A DNA stretch of 64,000 nucleotides from Vreelandella hamiltonii. Its GTDB lineage: Bacteria; Pseudomonadota; Gammaproteobacteria; Pseudomonadales; Halomonadaceae. Shown in pieces: positions 11,490 through 22,007 of the stretch; position 1 is the first letter of the stretch, and each line of letters starts with the position of its first letter. The notes under the pieces are model-generated. The model was not told the DNA's origin. It ran no database searches and worked only from the letters and a program-made list of their open reading frames with translations. The stretch lies in assembly GCF_014651775.1 (NCBI RefSeq), contig NZ_BMXN01000002.1:124001-188000 (forward strand), in the 5' to 3' direction. Made by a program: the position numbers and the translations under genes.

Positions 11490-11743
11490 CGGGGTTTGGT
11501 ATAGAACCCCACCATGCACATCACCAGCCCCACCACGGAGAGCAGCATGCCTCCGTTCACCAGCAAGGGAGAGCGCTCCAGCCAGGAGACGAACGGCTGG
11601 GGCGTCTCGCGGCAGGCGCTTTCCAGGTAGTTCCAGTAGCCCCCTTCGAGATGGCAGGCGCGCACGTCGCCCAGTTCCCAGAAATAGACGCTCAGCAGCA
11701 CCAGAATCGGCAGTACCAGCAGCAGTAAACCCAGTCGGATCAT
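11486..11743 (-). CDS. Small two-helix inner-membrane protein, function unknown
   Basis: This 85-residue protein has a hydrophobic segment at about residues 3-21, a soluble loop of about 35 residues with two cysteines ([11 protein letters not shown] and ESACRET), and a second hydrophobic segment near 60-79 ending with Lys-Pro-Arg. The topology suggests both termini in the cytoplasm and a periplasmic loop where the cysteines could form a disulfide. I do not recognise the family. It converges on aroE and lies downstream of the M48 peptidase gene on the same strand, 26 bases away, so the two may be cotranscribed. Coding is supported by length, composition and spacing, not by a known domain. Confidence 0.7.
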
Positions 11744-11769
11744 CTAAACCTCAATGTCAGGAGCGTATA

Positions 11770-12573
11770 TCAGGGGCGTGGGCAGTTGGGCGTGCGGCCG
11801 CTTTGGCGAGCTTCTTCGAAGCTGGCCATGGCGGGCTCCATGTTGGCCTGCAGGCCCTGGATGCGCTGCCCCTGGCTTGGGTGCGTCGACATCCAGGCGG
11901 GGGGCGCGCCACCGCTGGACGCGGCCTGCATGTTTTCCCACAAAGTCACGCTTTCGCGGGGATCGAAGCCTGCCTGTGCCATCAGCTGCAGGCCGATGAC
12001 ATCGGCTTCGCTTTCATGGCGGCGAGAGAAGGGCAGCGAAATGCCGTACTCGGCGCCCATGCCCAGCACGCCCATCAACTGCTGGCCCGCCGGGGTTTGC
12101 ATACCGGAGGCGCTGGAAATGACCGACAGGCCAAGCGAAGTGGCGCTTTGGGTCGAGGCGCGCTCGTTGGCATGGCGTGCCAGCACGTGACCGATCTCGT
12201 GGCCGACGACCGATGCCAGCTGATCCTGGTTGGTGGCCACGTTCAGCATGCCGGTATTGACGCCCATGTAGCCCCCGGGGAGGGCGAAGGCGTTGGGCTG
12301 CTCGGACTCGAACACGCGAATTTGCCAATCCAGATTACGCTGTTCGCCGGGCAGAATGTCGACGATGGCGTTGGTGATGCACTGGACATAGCGATGGCTC
12401 GCCTGGTTGGCCGTAGGCACGTCGCGCTGGTACTGCGCGAACGCCTGCTGGCCCATCTGATTGAGCTGGTCTTCCGAGAGCAGCAACAGCTGCGAACGGC
12501 CGGTGGGGGACGTGGAGCAGGCAGCCAGAGAGGCGCACAAAGCGGTGACGGCAAAGGGTCGAAGCCAGCGCAT
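11770..12573 (-). CDS. M48 family zinc metallopeptidase, lipoprotein
   Basis: The chosen start (12573, with AGGA 8 bases upstream) gives 267 residues opening with a lipoprotein signal, hydrophobic run then LAAC with the lipidated Cys at residue 19; an upstream ATG would bury this signal. The protease signature HEIGH is at 125-129 and the third zinc ligand lies in HESEADVIG near 186-194. This is the domain layout of small periplasmic M48 peptidases related to E. coli LoiP/YcaL, which degrade misfolded outer-membrane proteins. It has no C-terminal TPR region as BepA has. The lipoprotein signal lacks Asp at +2, so outer-membrane attachment is expected. Confidence 0.92.
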   Translation of the reverse strand: MRWLRPFAVTALCASLAACSTSPTGRSQLLLLSEDQLNQMGQQAFAQYQRDVPTANQASHRYVQCITNAIVDILPGEQRNLDWQIRVFESEQPNAFALPGGYMGVNTGMLNVATNQDQLASVVGHEIGHVLARHANERASTQSATSLGLSVISSASGMQTPAGQQLMGVLGMGAEYGISLPFSRRHESEADVIGLQLMAQAGFDPRESVTLWENMQAASSGGAPPAWMSTHPSQGQRIQGLQANMEPAMASFEEARQSGRTPNCPRP

Positions 12574-12670
12574 AGACGGTTTCCTAATAGACGAGAAGGG
12601 ATCCTTGCACACAAGATAACCACTGACAGCGGTAAATCAACTCTTATCATAACCTACTCTGAGGGCCACC

Positions 12671-13558
12671 ATGGATGCGCAATTAAGCCAGCGCTTGACG
12701 CAGCTACTCGATCACATCGACCACTGGTTGCCGCCAGTGCCCACCCCGGTGAACTGGCAGACCCATGTGGCGGCCATTTGGCAGCGCCACCCGCTGGGCG
12801 GCCAACTGGTGCCGGTGCCGCCCCGAGATGGCATGACGCTGGACGACCTGCTGGGCATCGAGAGGCAGAAACTGGCATTGGTCGATAACACCCGCGCCTT
12901 TCTGCAGGGGCTGCCTGCCAACCATGCCTTGCTGTGGGGCTCTCGTGGCAGCGGCAAGTCGTCGGTGGTGCGTGCGCTGCTCAACTCTCTGGCCAGCGAA
13001 GGGTTACGCCTGATCCAGGTCGACCGCCATGACCTGGCAAGCCTGCCACGGCTGGTCGAGCAGTTGCGCCATCAGCCCCACCGCTTCGTGGTGTACTGCG
13101 ATGACCTGTCGTTCGAAGGCAACGATGATGCCTACAAGGCGCTGAAAAGCGTGCTGGACGGCGCCTTGACTGGCCCTCCCGAGAACGTGCTGCTGTATGC
13201 CACTTCCAACCGCCGACACTTGCTGCCGGAGTCGATGGAGGATAATCAGGGAAGCCGTTTGGTAGGCGAAGAGCTGCACCATGGTGACGCCGTGGAGGAG
13301 AAGATCTCGCTGTCAGACCGTTTCGGGCTGTGGCTGGGCTTTCACCCGTTCAACCAGGCAACCTACCTGGAGGTCTGTGAGCACTGGGTCAACCGCACAG
13401 GTAGCGGTAACGACTGGGACGATGGCGCGCGGGCGGAAGCCGTACGTTTTGCCACCCTGCGCGGTGGGCGCAGCGGCCGAACGGCGTGGCAGTTTGCGGC
13501 CCAGTACGTGGGCCGCAAGCGGCTGCAAGAGGAGCGTCAGCGCGCCGATCAGCGCTGA
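12671..13558 (+). CDS. AAA+ type ATPase, DUF815 family
   Basis: This 295-residue protein has a Walker A motif GSRGSGKSS at 90-98 and a Walker B-like VVYCDDLSFEG at 140-150, followed by an Arg/Glu-rich segment containing KISLSDRFGLWLGF. The pattern is that of the DUF815 group of predicted P-loop ATPases, annotated in many proteobacteria without an assigned role. No signal peptide or membrane segment is seen, so it should be cytoplasmic. It is divergent from the M48 peptidase gene (about 100 bases shared upstream region) and its 3' end overlaps a convergent lipoprotein gene by 10 bases. Function beyond ATP binding cannot be inferred here. Confidence 0.88.
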   Translation: MDAQLSQRLTQLLDHIDHWLPPVPTPVNWQTHVAAIWQRHPLGGQLVPVPPRDGMTLDDLLGIERQKLALVDNTRAFLQGLPANHALLWGSRGSGKSSVVRALLNSLASEGLRLIQVDRHDLASLPRLVEQLRHQPHRFVVYCDDLSFEGNDDAYKALKSVLDGALTGPPENVLLYATSNRRHLLPESMEDNQGSRLVGEELHHGDAVEEKISLSDRFGLWLGFHPFNQATYLEVCEHWVNRTGSGNDWDDGARAEAVRFATLRGGRSGRTAWQFAAQYVGRKRLQEERQRADQR

Positions 13559-14163
13559 GGAATCAGCTGCCCATCGGCGCCGACGTTCAAGCGGATGGTC
13601 GGCGTCAGCAGGCCTGACGGCAGCGTCATGCCCAGGCCGCGCAGATCCCCAGGAGTGATGGCCAGCTCGCTACCGGGGGGCAGCTCACCCTGGCTTGCCA
13701 ACTGGCTGGCCAGCTCGATCATGGGCGTCATGCGCTGGGTGTCGGTGGCCAGAATATCGAACGCCACCGGCAGGCGCAGGTTGGCGTCGTCGCCTGGGGT
13801 GAGGGTCACGTCCTGTTGATACTGCCCCTGCACGGGGTCGACGCCCGGCATGTCCAGCGTCCAGCGAAACCCGGACATTTCAACGGCAGGCATGCCTGCC
13901 GGTAGCCCCAGGCCCATGGCCAGGGTGGCCTGCACTGGCAGGCTGCCAGCGCCCAGGCTCGAAGCCAGCAGGCGAGTCATGTCGCTGGTATCCAGGCCGG
14001 CATTCACGCTGTATGGCCCGATGCGTACCTCTTCGACTCCCAGAGAAGTAACGGCCAGCCGGAAGGCAAACAGGCCGGTTTGTGGCAGCGCAAGGCAGCC
14101 GGTCAGTAGAGCAGCGAGCAGCAGCAGAATCAGGCTGCGGCCACGGCGAAGGGCATGGTGCAT
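13549..14163 (-). CDS. LEA14-like lipoprotein, function unknown
   Basis: The start at 14163 follows a GGGGGAAA ribosome site and gives 204 residues with a clear lipoprotein signal: basic RRGR, a leucine run, then LLTGC with the lipidated Cys at residue 23. An in-frame ATG 87 bases upstream is not needed. The mature part alternates strands with the pattern VTSLGVEEVRIGPYSVNAGLD and a later TPTIRLNVGADGQL, reminiscent of LEA14/WHy-type or DUF1439-like periplasmic lipoproteins, though I cannot fix the family. It is monocistronic, convergent with the DUF815 ATPase. An envelope role is inferred only from the signal. Confidence 0.75.
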   Translation of the reverse strand: MHHALRRGRSLILLLLAALLTGCLALPQTGLFAFRLAVTSLGVEEVRIGPYSVNAGLDTSDMTRLLASSLGAGSLPVQATLAMGLGLPAGMPAVEMSGFRWTLDMPGVDPVQGQYQQDVTLTPGDDANLRLPVAFDILATDTQRMTPMIELASQLASQGELPPGSELAITPGDLRGLGMTLPSGLLTPTIRLNVGADGQLIPQR

Positions 14164-14285
14164 GTGTTTCCCCCAGAGAAAGGGCAAAAGGTCAGTGTAG
14201 CGGATGCTCGAAAGCGCCGCTATTTGAGGGCCACCGCCCATGGCTGTCAAGCGGATTTGTTGGCACTGAAAGTTGCGCTGGTCGC

Positions 14286-14325
14286 AAAAACCGAAAAGCC
14301 ATCGCCCGCCATATAGGCGGGCGAT
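14286..14325 (-). terminator. Intrinsic terminator after der
   Basis: A perfect 10-bp stem (ATCGCCCGCC at 14301-14310, complement at 14316-14325) with loop ATATA lies 29 bases past the der stop. On the minus strand it is followed by GGCTTTTCGGTTTTT. It probably ends the long leftward operon from the isc or hisS region. Confidence 0.75.
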
Positions 14326-14353
14326 GCAGACAAGGCCAGTTTTCCAGCAGCGC

Positions 14354-15757
14354 CTAGCGGCGGCTCTTGCGGGCTTCCTTGGTGCGGTTCAGCTCGCGTT
14401 TCTTGGCTTTCTCCTTGTCGCTGGCACCTGCCATCTTGTCGAAAGGGTTGCTGCCTGAACGGAACTCGAAGCGCATGGGCGTGCCGCGTACCTTCAGCAC
14501 CTTGCGGAAGGTGTTGATCAGGTAACGGCGGTAGGCCTCGGGCAGCGATTCGGTCTGGTTACCGTGGACCACGATGATGGGCGGGTTGCTGCCGCCCTGG
14601 TGGGCCATGCGCAGCTTGATCCGCCGACCGTTGACCATGGGGGGCGGATGCTGGCTGACCGCATCTTGCAGCAGCGTGGTCAGGCGGTTGGTGGACCAGT
14701 GGGCATTGGCTGCCTTGAAGGCCCGCTCGATGGAGGGGTAGAGGTCGCCAACGGCCGTGCCGTGCAGTGCCGAGATGAAATGCAGCTCGGCGTAGTCGGC
14801 GAAGCCTAGACGGCGCTTGATGTCCGCCCGCATCTTCTCCTTGGCTTCGCTTTCCAGCCCGTCCCACTTGTTCACTGCCAGCACTAGCGCCCGACCCGTG
14901 GTCAGGACGTAGTCCAGCAGGTGCAGATCCTGTTCGACCAGACCGCTGCGGGCATCCAGCACCATCACCGCCACATGGCTCTCCTTGATGGCGTCCAGCG
15001 TCTTGATGATGGAGAACTTCTCGGCAATTTCACGCACGTTCTTGCGTCGACGTATCCCGGCCGTGTCGATCAGCACATAGGGATGGCCGTTACGCTCGAA
15101 GGGGATCTCGATGGCATCGCGAGTGGTGCCTGCTTCATCGAACACTACAACGCGGTCTTCACCCAGCAGCCGGTTGACCAGCGTGGACTTGCCCACGTTC
15201 GGGCGGCCAATCACACCGATACGAATGCCTTTCGTGCCGGTGTCGGCAGGAATGGTCGGGTCGCGCTCGGGGAAGGGTTCCAGCACGGTATCGATGAGCA
15301 GCGACACGTTGCGCCCGTGGGCGGCGGCGATAGGCCACGGGTCGCCCAGGCCCAGCTTCCAGAAGTCGGCCATGGCAGAGTGCTCTTCGAGCCCATCGGT
15401 CTTGTTGACCACCAGCCAGGTTTTCTTCTGATTGACACGCAGGTGATTGGCGATGGCCTCGTCGGCCACGTTGAGCCCCGCCCGGGCGTCCACCAGAAAC
15501 AGCACGATGTCTGCTTCGTCGATGGCGGCCAGCGATTGCTCTGCCATGGCGGCGTCGATGCCTTCCTCGTCGCCGCTGATGCCGCCCGTGTCGATCACGG
15601 TATAGGCCTTGTTACCCAGCATGCCGTTGCCGTATTTACGGTCTCGGGTCAGGCCGGGAAAATCCGCCACCAGCGCGTCGCGCGAGCGGGTAAGGCGGTT
15701 GAACAGGGTCGATTTTCCCACATTGGGTCGACCCACTAACGCTATGACGGGTGTCAT
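14354..15757 (-). CDS. der: Ribosome biogenesis GTPase Der
   Basis: Der (EngA) is an essential double GTPase that acts in assembly of the 50S ribosomal subunit. The 467-residue protein has two TrmE-type G domains, each starting with GRPNVGKST (9-17 and again near 187), with the matching DTGG/DTAG and NKTDG/NKWDG motifs. A C-terminal KH-like domain ends in a Lys/Arg-rich tail ([16 protein letters not shown]) that is likely to contact rRNA. Its start overlaps the bamB stop by 4 bases. The bamB-der pairing is conserved through gammaproteobacteria. Confidence 0.97.
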   Translation of the reverse strand: MTPVIALVGRPNVGKSTLFNRLTRSRDALVADFPGLTRDRKYGNGMLGNKAYTVIDTGGISGDEEGIDAAMAEQSLAAIDEADIVLFLVDARAGLNVADEAIANHLRVNQKKTWLVVNKTDGLEEHSAMADFWKLGLGDPWPIAAAHGRNVSLLIDTVLEPFPERDPTIPADTGTKGIRIGVIGRPNVGKSTLVNRLLGEDRVVVFDEAGTTRDAIEIPFERNGHPYVLIDTAGIRRRKNVREIAEKFSIIKTLDAIKESHVAVMVLDARSGLVEQDLHLLDYVLTTGRALVLAVNKWDGLESEAKEKMRADIKRRLGFADYAELHFISALHGTAVGDLYPSIERAFKAANAHWSTNRLTTLLQDAVSQHPPPMVNGRRIKLRMAHQGGSNPPIIVVHGNQTESLPEAYRRYLINTFRKVLKVRGTPMRFEFRSGSNPFDKMAGASDKEKAKKRELNRTKEARKSRR

Positions 15758-16935
15758 GGAGTGACTTCCAGGGTTTCCAGGCGACCATTGTTGGCCTGGA
15801 CATGAATGGTGCTGCCTTCAGTGACAGGGCGCACGCTGATACCGGAGCTGTGGACGCGGGTACGTCCTACCAGATTGCCTTCACGGGCATCCAGCAGGTG
15901 CACATAACCTTCGAAATCACCGACCACCAGACGGCCATCCGCAAAGGCGGGAGGCGTCAGCCAGCGATCTTCCAGATCCGTATTACGCCATACTTCCTGG
16001 CCGCTATTGGCATCCAGTGCAATGACGTGGCTATTGTCGCTCACCACCAGCAGCAGGTTGCCGACCAGAACGGGAGTATGGCGACTGGAAATGTTGGCTT
16101 CCCACAGCGTACCGCCCTGAGTAGCTTCCAGTGCCACCACACGGCCATTGTAGCTGGTGACGAACAGGCGACCATCCGGGCTCAATACCGGTTGACCAGA
16201 GAGGTCCACCAGACGTTCGACATCGCTACGGCCACGTGGTGTGGCAATCTGCATTTCCCAAAGGGGCTGGCCGCTGCGGTTATCCAGCGTCGCCAGGCGT
16301 CCGTTGGCCGTACCCACGAAGGTGACCGGGTCGATGACCATGGGCGTGCCGGTGCCGCGCAGTGTCAGCGCAGGCTGAGAGCTGGTGTAGACCCAGCGCT
16401 CTTCACCGCTGGCGCGATCAAGGGCCGTTATCTGGCCGTCGATGCTCTGTACCAGCAGCAGTTGCTGGTTGGCCTGGGGAGCGGCCAGCACTTCGCTGGA
16501 CACGCGCGAACGCCAGCTCACGCTGCCGTCACGCTGGCTCAGCGCAATCACTTCACCGTTGCGGGTGCCCAGGTAAACTTGGCCGGCAATGGCGTTGAGT
16601 GCACTGGAGATGGGGGTATCCAGCTCGACTTGCCACTCACGCTCACCGCTCTGGGCATTGAAGGCGGTTATCAGGCCGTTGGCATCGGCGGCAAACACGG
16701 TATTACCCTCGCGCGCCGGTGCAATCGGGTAGCGGGCACGGCCAAAACCGTCGCCAACGCTGCGCCGCCACTGGCTATCCAGTGACGAGGTTTCGTTGAA
16801 GCTACGCAGCTCTTTGGGGGTGTAGGCAGGCTCACCCTTGCTGGCGCAACCCGCCAGCAAGGCCAGCGCAACGGCGCCCAGCGTGGCACGCATCAGCGAA
16901 GTGGAAAAACGTGGTTTTAACAGGCTGTTGGTCAT
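15754..16935 (-). CDS. bamB: Outer membrane protein assembly factor BamB
   Basis: BamB is the beta-propeller lipoprotein of the BAM complex that folds outer-membrane proteins. The start at 16935 has a GGAGGCGAA ribosome site and gives 393 residues with a lipoprotein signal ending ALLAGC (Cys 30). The body is made of PQQ-like repeats with recurring patterns such as [21 protein letters not shown] and [19 protein letters not shown], consistent with an eight-bladed propeller. Its start overlaps the yfgM stop by one base (TGATG), and it overlaps der by 4 bases, so the yfgM-bamB-der group is tightly coupled. Confidence 0.96.
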   Translation of the reverse strand: MTNSLLKPRFSTSLMRATLGAVALALLAGCASKGEPAYTPKELRSFNETSSLDSQWRRSVGDGFGRARYPIAPAREGNTVFAADANGLITAFNAQSGEREWQVELDTPISSALNAIAGQVYLGTRNGEVIALSQRDGSVSWRSRVSSEVLAAPQANQQLLLVQSIDGQITALDRASGEERWVYTSSQPALTLRGTGTPMVIDPVTFVGTANGRLATLDNRSGQPLWEMQIATPRGRSDVERLVDLSGQPVLSPDGRLFVTSYNGRVVALEATQGGTLWEANISSRHTPVLVGNLLLVVSDNSHVIALDANSGQEVWRNTDLEDRWLTPPAFADGRLVVGDFEGYVHLLDAREGNLVGRTRVHSSGISVRPVTEGSTIHVQANNGRLETLEVTP

Positions 16936-17612
16936 CACTGATTCGCCTCCTCGGCGCCGATATCGTCGAGCTTGAACTGCACGCCATAAAGCGGCTGGTT
17001 CTGCGTTTGGGCAATCTCCAGCGCGGCTTGCCATGCTTCGCGAGCCTGCTCGGGCTGGCCAAGCGCCAGGTGAGCATCGCCGCGTACGTTGGCCTGTTGG
17101 GCGGCCAGCGTGTCGGTGATCGGCTGGTCCAATAGCTCCAGTGCCGCCTCGGGGTTGCCTTCGGCCAGTTCGATACGCGCCAGCCGCAGCCAGGCCAGGC
17201 TTTGAACATAACGGCGTGACGAGCCGTTGGCGACGCTGTCGAGGGCTTCTCTGGCCGTTGCCAGGTCGCCTTCCTGTACAGCCAGGCGGGCTTCCAGCAA
17301 CTGGGCAAGCTCGGCATACAGAGTGCGGCCATACTGGTCGGTCAGTTCACCGATCAGTTCCCTCGCTGCCGCGAGCTGGTCCTCTTCCAGCGAGTTGGCG
17401 GCCGTGATGGTCACCAGCTGCTGGTAGCGGGCAGAGGCCGCTTCCGACTGGCCTTCCTGGTAGTTCTGCCAGGCATTCCAGCCGAACACACCGGCGGCAG
17501 CCAGCACCGCGCCGGCAATCAGCGACGTACCGTTCTCTTTCCACCAGCGCTTGACGACGTCCAGCTGCTCTTCTTCGCTTCTCAGATCCGCCACGGGCGG
17601 CCTCCTATTCAA
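16935..17612 (-). CDS. yfgM: YfgM family TPR membrane protein (SecYEG-associated chaperone-type)
   Basis: This 225-residue protein has a short cytoplasmic N-terminus (RSEEEQLDVVKRWWKENG), a single membrane segment at about 30-50, and a periplasmic TPR-like region rich in Ala, Gln and Glu. That is the layout of YfgM, which in E. coli partners PpiD at the Sec translocon and hands clients to periplasmic chaperones. The conserved EEEQLD and W-W segment before the membrane helix support the call. It lies between hisS and bamB as in most gammaproteobacteria and is overlapped by the bamB start. Confidence 0.93.
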   Translation of the reverse strand: MNRRPPVADLRSEEEQLDVVKRWWKENGTSLIAGAVLAAAGVFGWNAWQNYQEGQSEAASARYQQLVTITAANSLEEDQLAAARELIGELTDQYGRTLYAELAQLLEARLAVQEGDLATAREALDSVANGSSRRYVQSLAWLRLARIELAEGNPEAALELLDQPITDTLAAQQANVRGDAHLALGQPEQAREAWQAALEIAQTQNQPLYGVQFKLDDIGAEEANQ

Positions 17613-17677
17613 TCACTCAGCCGCCGCAGCGGCTGACAGGTATGCATCGCCCACACGAGACGCTCGGTGGGCAGCGT

Positions 17678-18994
17678 TTAGTGGGTCGCGTTGCCTGGTG
17701 TGGCGGCCAGCAGGTCGCTCAGCGTGCTGGCAAGACTGGCCTGGGCTACCTGTTGCTGCTCACGGTCATCGCGCAGGAATTTCAGGGTGGCCGTTTGCTG
17801 AGCCAGCTCGTCTTCACCCAGCAGAATGGCAATGGGCGCGGCGCTCTTGTCGGCCTTTTTCATGCGACTCTTGAAGCTGCCGCCACCGCAGTGCAGCTGC
17901 AGGCGCAGGTCGGGCAGTGCGCTGCGCAGCTGTTCTGCCAGGGTGAGAGCTGCCACGGTGGCGCTGTCATCCATCGGCACCAGGTAGACGTCGCAGCCGC
18001 CCAAGGCTTCTTCCGGTACCAGGTCGAGAGTTTCCAGCAGCAGAATCAGCCGCTCGATCCCCATGGCAAAGCCCACGGCAGGTGTGGGCTTGCCGCCCAG
18101 TTGCTCGACCAGCCCATCGTAGCGGCCACCGGCACAGACGGTGCCCTGGCTGCCCAGCGCCGTGGTGGTCCACTCGAACACCGTACGGCAGTAGTAGTCC
18201 AGGCCCCGCACCAGGCGCGGGTTGACCACGTAGGGAATGTTGGCCGCGTCGAGCATGGCCTTGAGCTGCTCGAAGTGCTCCCGCGAAGTCTCGTCCAGGT
18301 GATCCATCAGCTGCGGTGCGCCGTTCAGCATCTCGGCCATATCGGGATTCTTGGAATCCAGAATGCGCAGCGGATTGCTGGTCAGGCGACGTTTGGAGTC
18401 TTCATCCAGTAGCGCATGGTGCTGTTCGAAGTACGCCACCAGCTTGTCGCGGTAGGCTGCGCGGGCGTCGCTGGAGCCCAGGGAGTTCAGTTCCAGAGTG
18501 ACATGTTCGAGAAGGCCCAGCTCTTGCCATAAGCGGGCAGAGAGCAGAATGACCTCGGCGTCGATGTCCGGGCCGTCGAAGCCATAGGTTTCCACGCCCA
18601 CCTGATGAAACTGACGGTAGCGTCCTTTCTGGGGCCGCTCGTGGCGGAACATCGGACCCTGATACCAAATCCGCTGGGTCTGGTTGTGCAGCAGGCCATG
18701 CTCCATGGCAGCGCGTACGCAGCTGGCGGTGCCTTCCGGGCGCAGGGTCAGGCTGTCGCCGTTGCGGTCGTCGAAGGTGTACATCTCTTTTTCGACGATA
18801 TCGGTGACTTCCCCGATGGAACGGGCAAACAGGGCGGTTTGCTCCACGATTGGCGTACGGATCTCATCAAAGCCGTAGCGCTGCATCAAGTGGCGTACCT
18901 TGGCCTCAAAAAATTGCCAGCGAGGGCTGTCGCTGGGCAATAGGTCGTTCATTCCACGGATGGCTTGAATCTTTTTAGCGGCGGACTTGCTCAA
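17678..18994 (-). CDS. hisS: Histidyl-tRNA synthetase, probable TTG start
   Basis: HisS charges tRNA-His. The class II motifs are present: motif 2 in [18 protein letters not shown], the histidine A and B signatures ([15 protein letters not shown] and [13 protein letters not shown]), and motif 3 in [13 protein letters not shown]-terminal anticodon-binding domain follows. I place the start at a TTG at 18994, six bases after AAGGAG, giving 438 residues that begin [19 protein letters not shown]; an upstream ATG at 19066 would overlap ispG but has no better ribosome site and adds an unconserved tail. The frame-extended start cannot be fully excluded. Confidence 0.95.
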   Translation of the reverse strand: MSKSAAKKIQAIRGMNDLLPSDSPRWQFFEAKVRHLMQRYGFDEIRTPIVEQTALFARSIGEVTDIVEKEMYTFDDRNGDSLTLRPEGTASCVRAAMEHGLLHNQTQRIWYQGPMFRHERPQKGRYRQFHQVGVETYGFDGPDIDAEVILLSARLWQELGLLEHVTLELNSLGSSDARAAYRDKLVAYFEQHHALLDEDSKRRLTSNPLRILDSKNPDMAEMLNGAPQLMDHLDETSREHFEQLKAMLDAANIPYVVNPRLVRGLDYYCRTVFEWTTTALGSQGTVCAGGRYDGLVEQLGGKPTPAVGFAMGIERLILLLETLDLVPEEALGGCDVYLVPMDDSATVAALTLAEQLRSALPDLRLQLHCGGGSFKSRMKKADKSAAPIAILLGEDELAQQTATLKFLRDDREQQQVAQASLASTLSDLLAATPGNATH

Positions 18995-19062
18995 TGAAAA
19001 CTCCTTGTCTGGGCGGCAGCGCGAGGCGCAAGGCGTGCCGCCTGTTGCAGGCAACGCAGGTG

Positions 19063-20178
19063 TCAAACGCTGCGTGCAATCATGTTCTCTTGCTGCTGCT
19101 CTTTCTGGCGTACCTTGTCGCGGATCAGCTTTTCCAGGTCATCCACCAGATGGTCGTTACGCAGTTTGCTGGCAGGTTTGCCGTCGATGTAGACCAGGTT
19201 GGCGGGTGAACCACCGGTCAGACCGATATCGGTCTCCTTGGCTTCGCCAGGGCCGTTGACCACGCAGCCAATCACCGAGACATCCAGCGGGGTCATGATG
19301 TCTTCCAGGCGCTCTTCCAGCTGGTTCATGGTGCTGATGACATCGAAGTTCTGCCGTGAACAGCTGGGGCAGGCGATGAAGTTGATGCCTTTGGCGCGCA
19401 GTCTCAGGCTCTTGAGCATGTCGAAGCCGACCTTGATCTCTTCCACCGGGTCGGCGGCCAGCGAGACGCGAATGGTATCGCCGATACCATCCATCAACAG
19501 CATGCCGAGGCCAATCGATGACTTGACCGTACCCGAGCGCAGGCCACCTGCTTCGGTAATGCCCAGGTGCAGCGGCTGTTCGATGCGGGTGGCCAGGTCA
19601 CGGTAGGCGGCCACGGCCATGAACACGTCCGAGGCTTTGACGCTGACCTTGAACTCCTGGAAGTCGAGCCGATCCAGGTAGTCGATGTGACGCATGGCCG
19701 ACTCGACCAGCGCGGCAGGCGTGGGCTCGCCATATTTCTTTTGCAGGTCCTTTTCCAGCGAACCGGCATTGACGCCAATGCGAATCGGAATGCCGTGCTC
19801 TCTGGCCGCACTGACCACCGCGCGGACGCGATCTTCCCGGCCAATATTGCCCGGGTTGATACGCAGGCAATCCACGCCCAACTCGGCGACCCGCAGGGCA
19901 ATCTTGTAATCGAAGTGGATGTCGGCCACCAGCGGCACATCGACCCGCTGTTTGATCTTGCCGAAGGCTTCGGCAGCATCCATGTCGGGGACCGACACAC
20001 GGACGATGTCGGCACCGGCTTTTTCCAACTGCTGGATCTGACCCACGGTGGCGTCTACGTCCAGGGTGTTGGTGTTGGTCATGCTTTGAACGGCAATCGG
20101 GGCATCGCCGCCCACGGCGACGTTACCAACGTGTATCTGGCGCGAGGGGCGACGTTTGATCGGAGAAGGGGCGTGCAT
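19063..20178 (-). CDS. ispG: (E)-4-hydroxy-3-methylbut-2-enyl-diphosphate synthase IspG
   Basis: IspG (GcpE) catalyses the penultimate step of the MEP isoprenoid pathway and carries a [4Fe-4S] cluster. Counting from the ATG at 20178, the cluster ligands fall at Cys270 and Cys273 (ACPSCSRQ) and Cys305 (GCVVNGPGE) with Glu312, which are exactly the E. coli positions, so this start is well supported; a GTG 12 bases upstream also exists. Length is 371 residues. It sits between rodZ and hisS in the conserved rodZ-ispG-hisS order. AGGAG lies 13 bases before the ATG, which is a rather long spacing. Confidence 0.96.
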   Translation of the reverse strand: MHAPSPIKRRPSRQIHVGNVAVGGDAPIAVQSMTNTNTLDVDATVGQIQQLEKAGADIVRVSVPDMDAAEAFGKIKQRVDVPLVADIHFDYKIALRVAELGVDCLRINPGNIGREDRVRAVVSAAREHGIPIRIGVNAGSLEKDLQKKYGEPTPAALVESAMRHIDYLDRLDFQEFKVSVKASDVFMAVAAYRDLATRIEQPLHLGITEAGGLRSGTVKSSIGLGMLLMDGIGDTIRVSLAADPVEEIKVGFDMLKSLRLRAKGINFIACPSCSRQNFDVISTMNQLEERLEDIMTPLDVSVIGCVVNGPGEAKETDIGLTGGSPANLVYIDGKPASKLRNDHLVDDLEKLIRDKVRQKEQQQENMIARSV

Positions 20179-20186
20179 AGGACGGG

Positions 20187-21134
20187 TCACTCTCCTAGAG
20201 TAAAGCGGGCAACATTGTTGGCACCGGCGCGTTGCGCCAGGTTGACGGTATCGCCTTGATAGCGCAGCTCGACACCGGTGGCATTACCGATGGTCAGGCG
20301 GAAGGGCGGCGTACCCTCGACGCTGGCGGTGGTGCCGGGCGTTTGCAGGCCAACGAAGACGCGCTGGTTGTTGGCATCGAAGATCTCGGTCCAGGACTGC
20401 TCGTTGAAGGTCAGTTCCAGCAGATTGGGGTTGGCGACGGGTTCCGGCGCGGCATCTTCCGCGGGCGCTTCCGGCGCCTGTGCCTCGGCGACATCGGTCA
20501 CCGGCTCGGCGCTGGCATCGGCCACGTCGCTGGCGGGTTCAGTGCTGGCATCGGCGTCAGTGCTGGCGTCTTCGTCCTCCATGCTGACTTGAGGCTCGTC
20601 GATCATGGGCGGGATCACCACGGGATCGGGCTCGACCATCGGCTCGGCGGGTGGCGGCGTCGCACTGTCGGCGGCATCCTCTTCCAACGTGGAAGACGTG
20701 CCCATGCTTGGGGGCTCGCTGCCGCCACGGCTTTGCCACCAGGCAACGGTGACGCCGATCAGGCCCACGATCACCAGCAGGGTGACCAGCTTGAATAACC
20801 AGGCGCCCACCTTTGATGGGGGGCGAGTGACGGCAACGGGCGCGATCTTTCGCTCGGTTTCGCTGCTGCCGTGGCGCGCTTGATAGGCATCCAGCACCAG
20901 CTTGTCATCCAGGCCCAGGTATTTTGCATAGGCACGCAGGTAGCCACGGCGATAAGCGGTGACAGGAATTTCTTCGTAGTTGTCCTTTTCCAGGCCTTCG
21001 ACCACGGCGGTGCGCAGATTCAGCGCACGGGCAGCATCAACAATCGGCACGCCCAGCGCTTCACGTTGACGGGAGAGCAGTTCGCCAGCGGTGCTGGTGG
21101 AGGTAACGCTATCGTGTAACTGTGTCTCGCTCAT
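20187..21134 (-). CDS. rodZ: Cytoskeletal protein RodZ
   Basis: RodZ links the MreB cytoskeleton to the envelope to maintain rod shape. The 315-residue protein has an N-terminal helix-turn-helix ([20 protein letters not shown] through AYAKYLGLD), one membrane segment near residues 112-133, a long low-complexity Asp/Ala/Pro/Glu periplasmic linker with repeated [18 protein letters not shown] units, and a C-terminal DUF4115 beta-domain with [18 protein letters not shown]. All expected parts are present. It lies 8 bases upstream of ispG and downstream of pilW. The acidic linker is what one expects in a moderate halophile. Confidence 0.95.
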   Translation of the reverse strand: MSETQLHDSVTSTSTAGELLSRQREALGVPIVDAARALNLRTAVVEGLEKDNYEEIPVTAYRRGYLRAYAKYLGLDDKLVLDAYQARHGSSETERKIAPVAVTRPPSKVGAWLFKLVTLLVIVGLIGVTVAWWQSRGGSEPPSMGTSSTLEEDAADSATPPPAEPMVEPDPVVIPPMIDEPQVSMEDEDASTDADASTEPASDVADASAEPVTDVAEAQAPEAPAEDAAPEPVANPNLLELTFNEQSWTEIFDANNQRVFVGLQTPGTTASVEGTPPFRLTIGNATGVELRYQGDTVNLAQRAGANNVARFTLGE

Positions 21135-21174
21135 GGCTGAGCATCCTTCAAAAAATAGGTGGTCAGGGCACTGA

Positions 21175-21906
21175 TCAAGGGTTCAGCAGGCGTTGGTATT
21201 CGGCGGCCGCCGCGCTGTCGCCGCGGGCGAGGGCGATATCTATCGCCATTTCCAACGCTGCCGGGTCGGGGCCAGCCAACTGCAGGTAGCTTTGCAGCGG
21301 CTCCCAGGCCTGATCGTATCGTCCCTGCGAAACTTCCAGTTCGGCTAACATTAAATACCCGCGAGTGTTGCGCGGGTCGATACTCTGGGCGCGCTGCAAA
21401 CGGTCGCGCGCCCTGTCGAATTCGTCAATCGCCAAATAGCACTGACCCAGGTTGGTGAATAGCTGGGCACGATTGGCATATTGGGCATCCTCAGAGGCGG
21501 CTTCCAACTGCTCGCAGGCCTCTGGGTAGCGCCCCTGCTGATACAAAAAGGCAGCATAGTTGTTGCGTGCCCGCGTAAACGAGGGCGAGGCGCTCAGCGC
21601 CTGCTGGAAATAGCGATTGGCGAGATCGCGCTCTCCCTGCTGCTGATAGACCAGCGCAATCGCCTGAAGTGCCTCTGGGTGGCGAGCATCCAGCTCCAGT
21701 GCTCGGTCCAGCGCGCTCAGGGCGCGGGGCAGGTTATCCCGCTCCAGGTAGGCCACCCCCAATTGGGCATAGGCATCGGCGGCATCCGGGTTGCTCTCGT
21801 TGAACGTGGGCGTCGAGGTCGCACACCCCGCCAGCAGCAGGCTGCCAGCAAGGACGGACAGCATGGGCACTCTGAAAAAGGAGAAGCACCTGCGATGACC
21901 GATCAT
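21175..21906 (-). CDS. pilW: Type IV pilus biogenesis/stability protein PilW (PilF), lipoprotein
   Basis: This 243-residue lipoprotein has a signal ending SLLLAGC followed by tandem TPR repeats (AYAQLGVAYLERDNLPRALS, ALQAIALVYQQQGERDLANR, ARNNYAAFLYQQGRYPEACE and more). It is the pilotin-type protein that helps PilQ secretin assemble in the outer membrane. The start at 21906 has GAGG six bases upstream; a shorter start at 21864 lacks a ribosome site. Its place between rlmN and rodZ is the conserved position of pilF/pilW in pseudomonads. No other pilus genes are in the window. Confidence 0.92.
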   Translation of the reverse strand: MIGHRRCFSFFRVPMLSVLAGSLLLAGCATSTPTFNESNPDAADAYAQLGVAYLERDNLPRALSALDRALELDARHPEALQAIALVYQQQGERDLANRYFQQALSASPSFTRARNNYAAFLYQQGRYPEACEQLEAASEDAQYANRAQLFTNLGQCYLAIDEFDRARDRLQRAQSIDPRNTRGYLMLAELEVSQGRYDQAWEPLQSYLQLAGPDPAALEMAIDIALARGDSAAAAEYQRLLNP

Positions 21907-22007
21907 GTATGTCCTCTTGAACAGTGCGGCCTTGCTCGCACTGATGACGTTAATAAAAAAACGTGACCATCAAAGCGCTGTGTTGTGTGGAAGTCAAGAC
22001 AGCGGCC

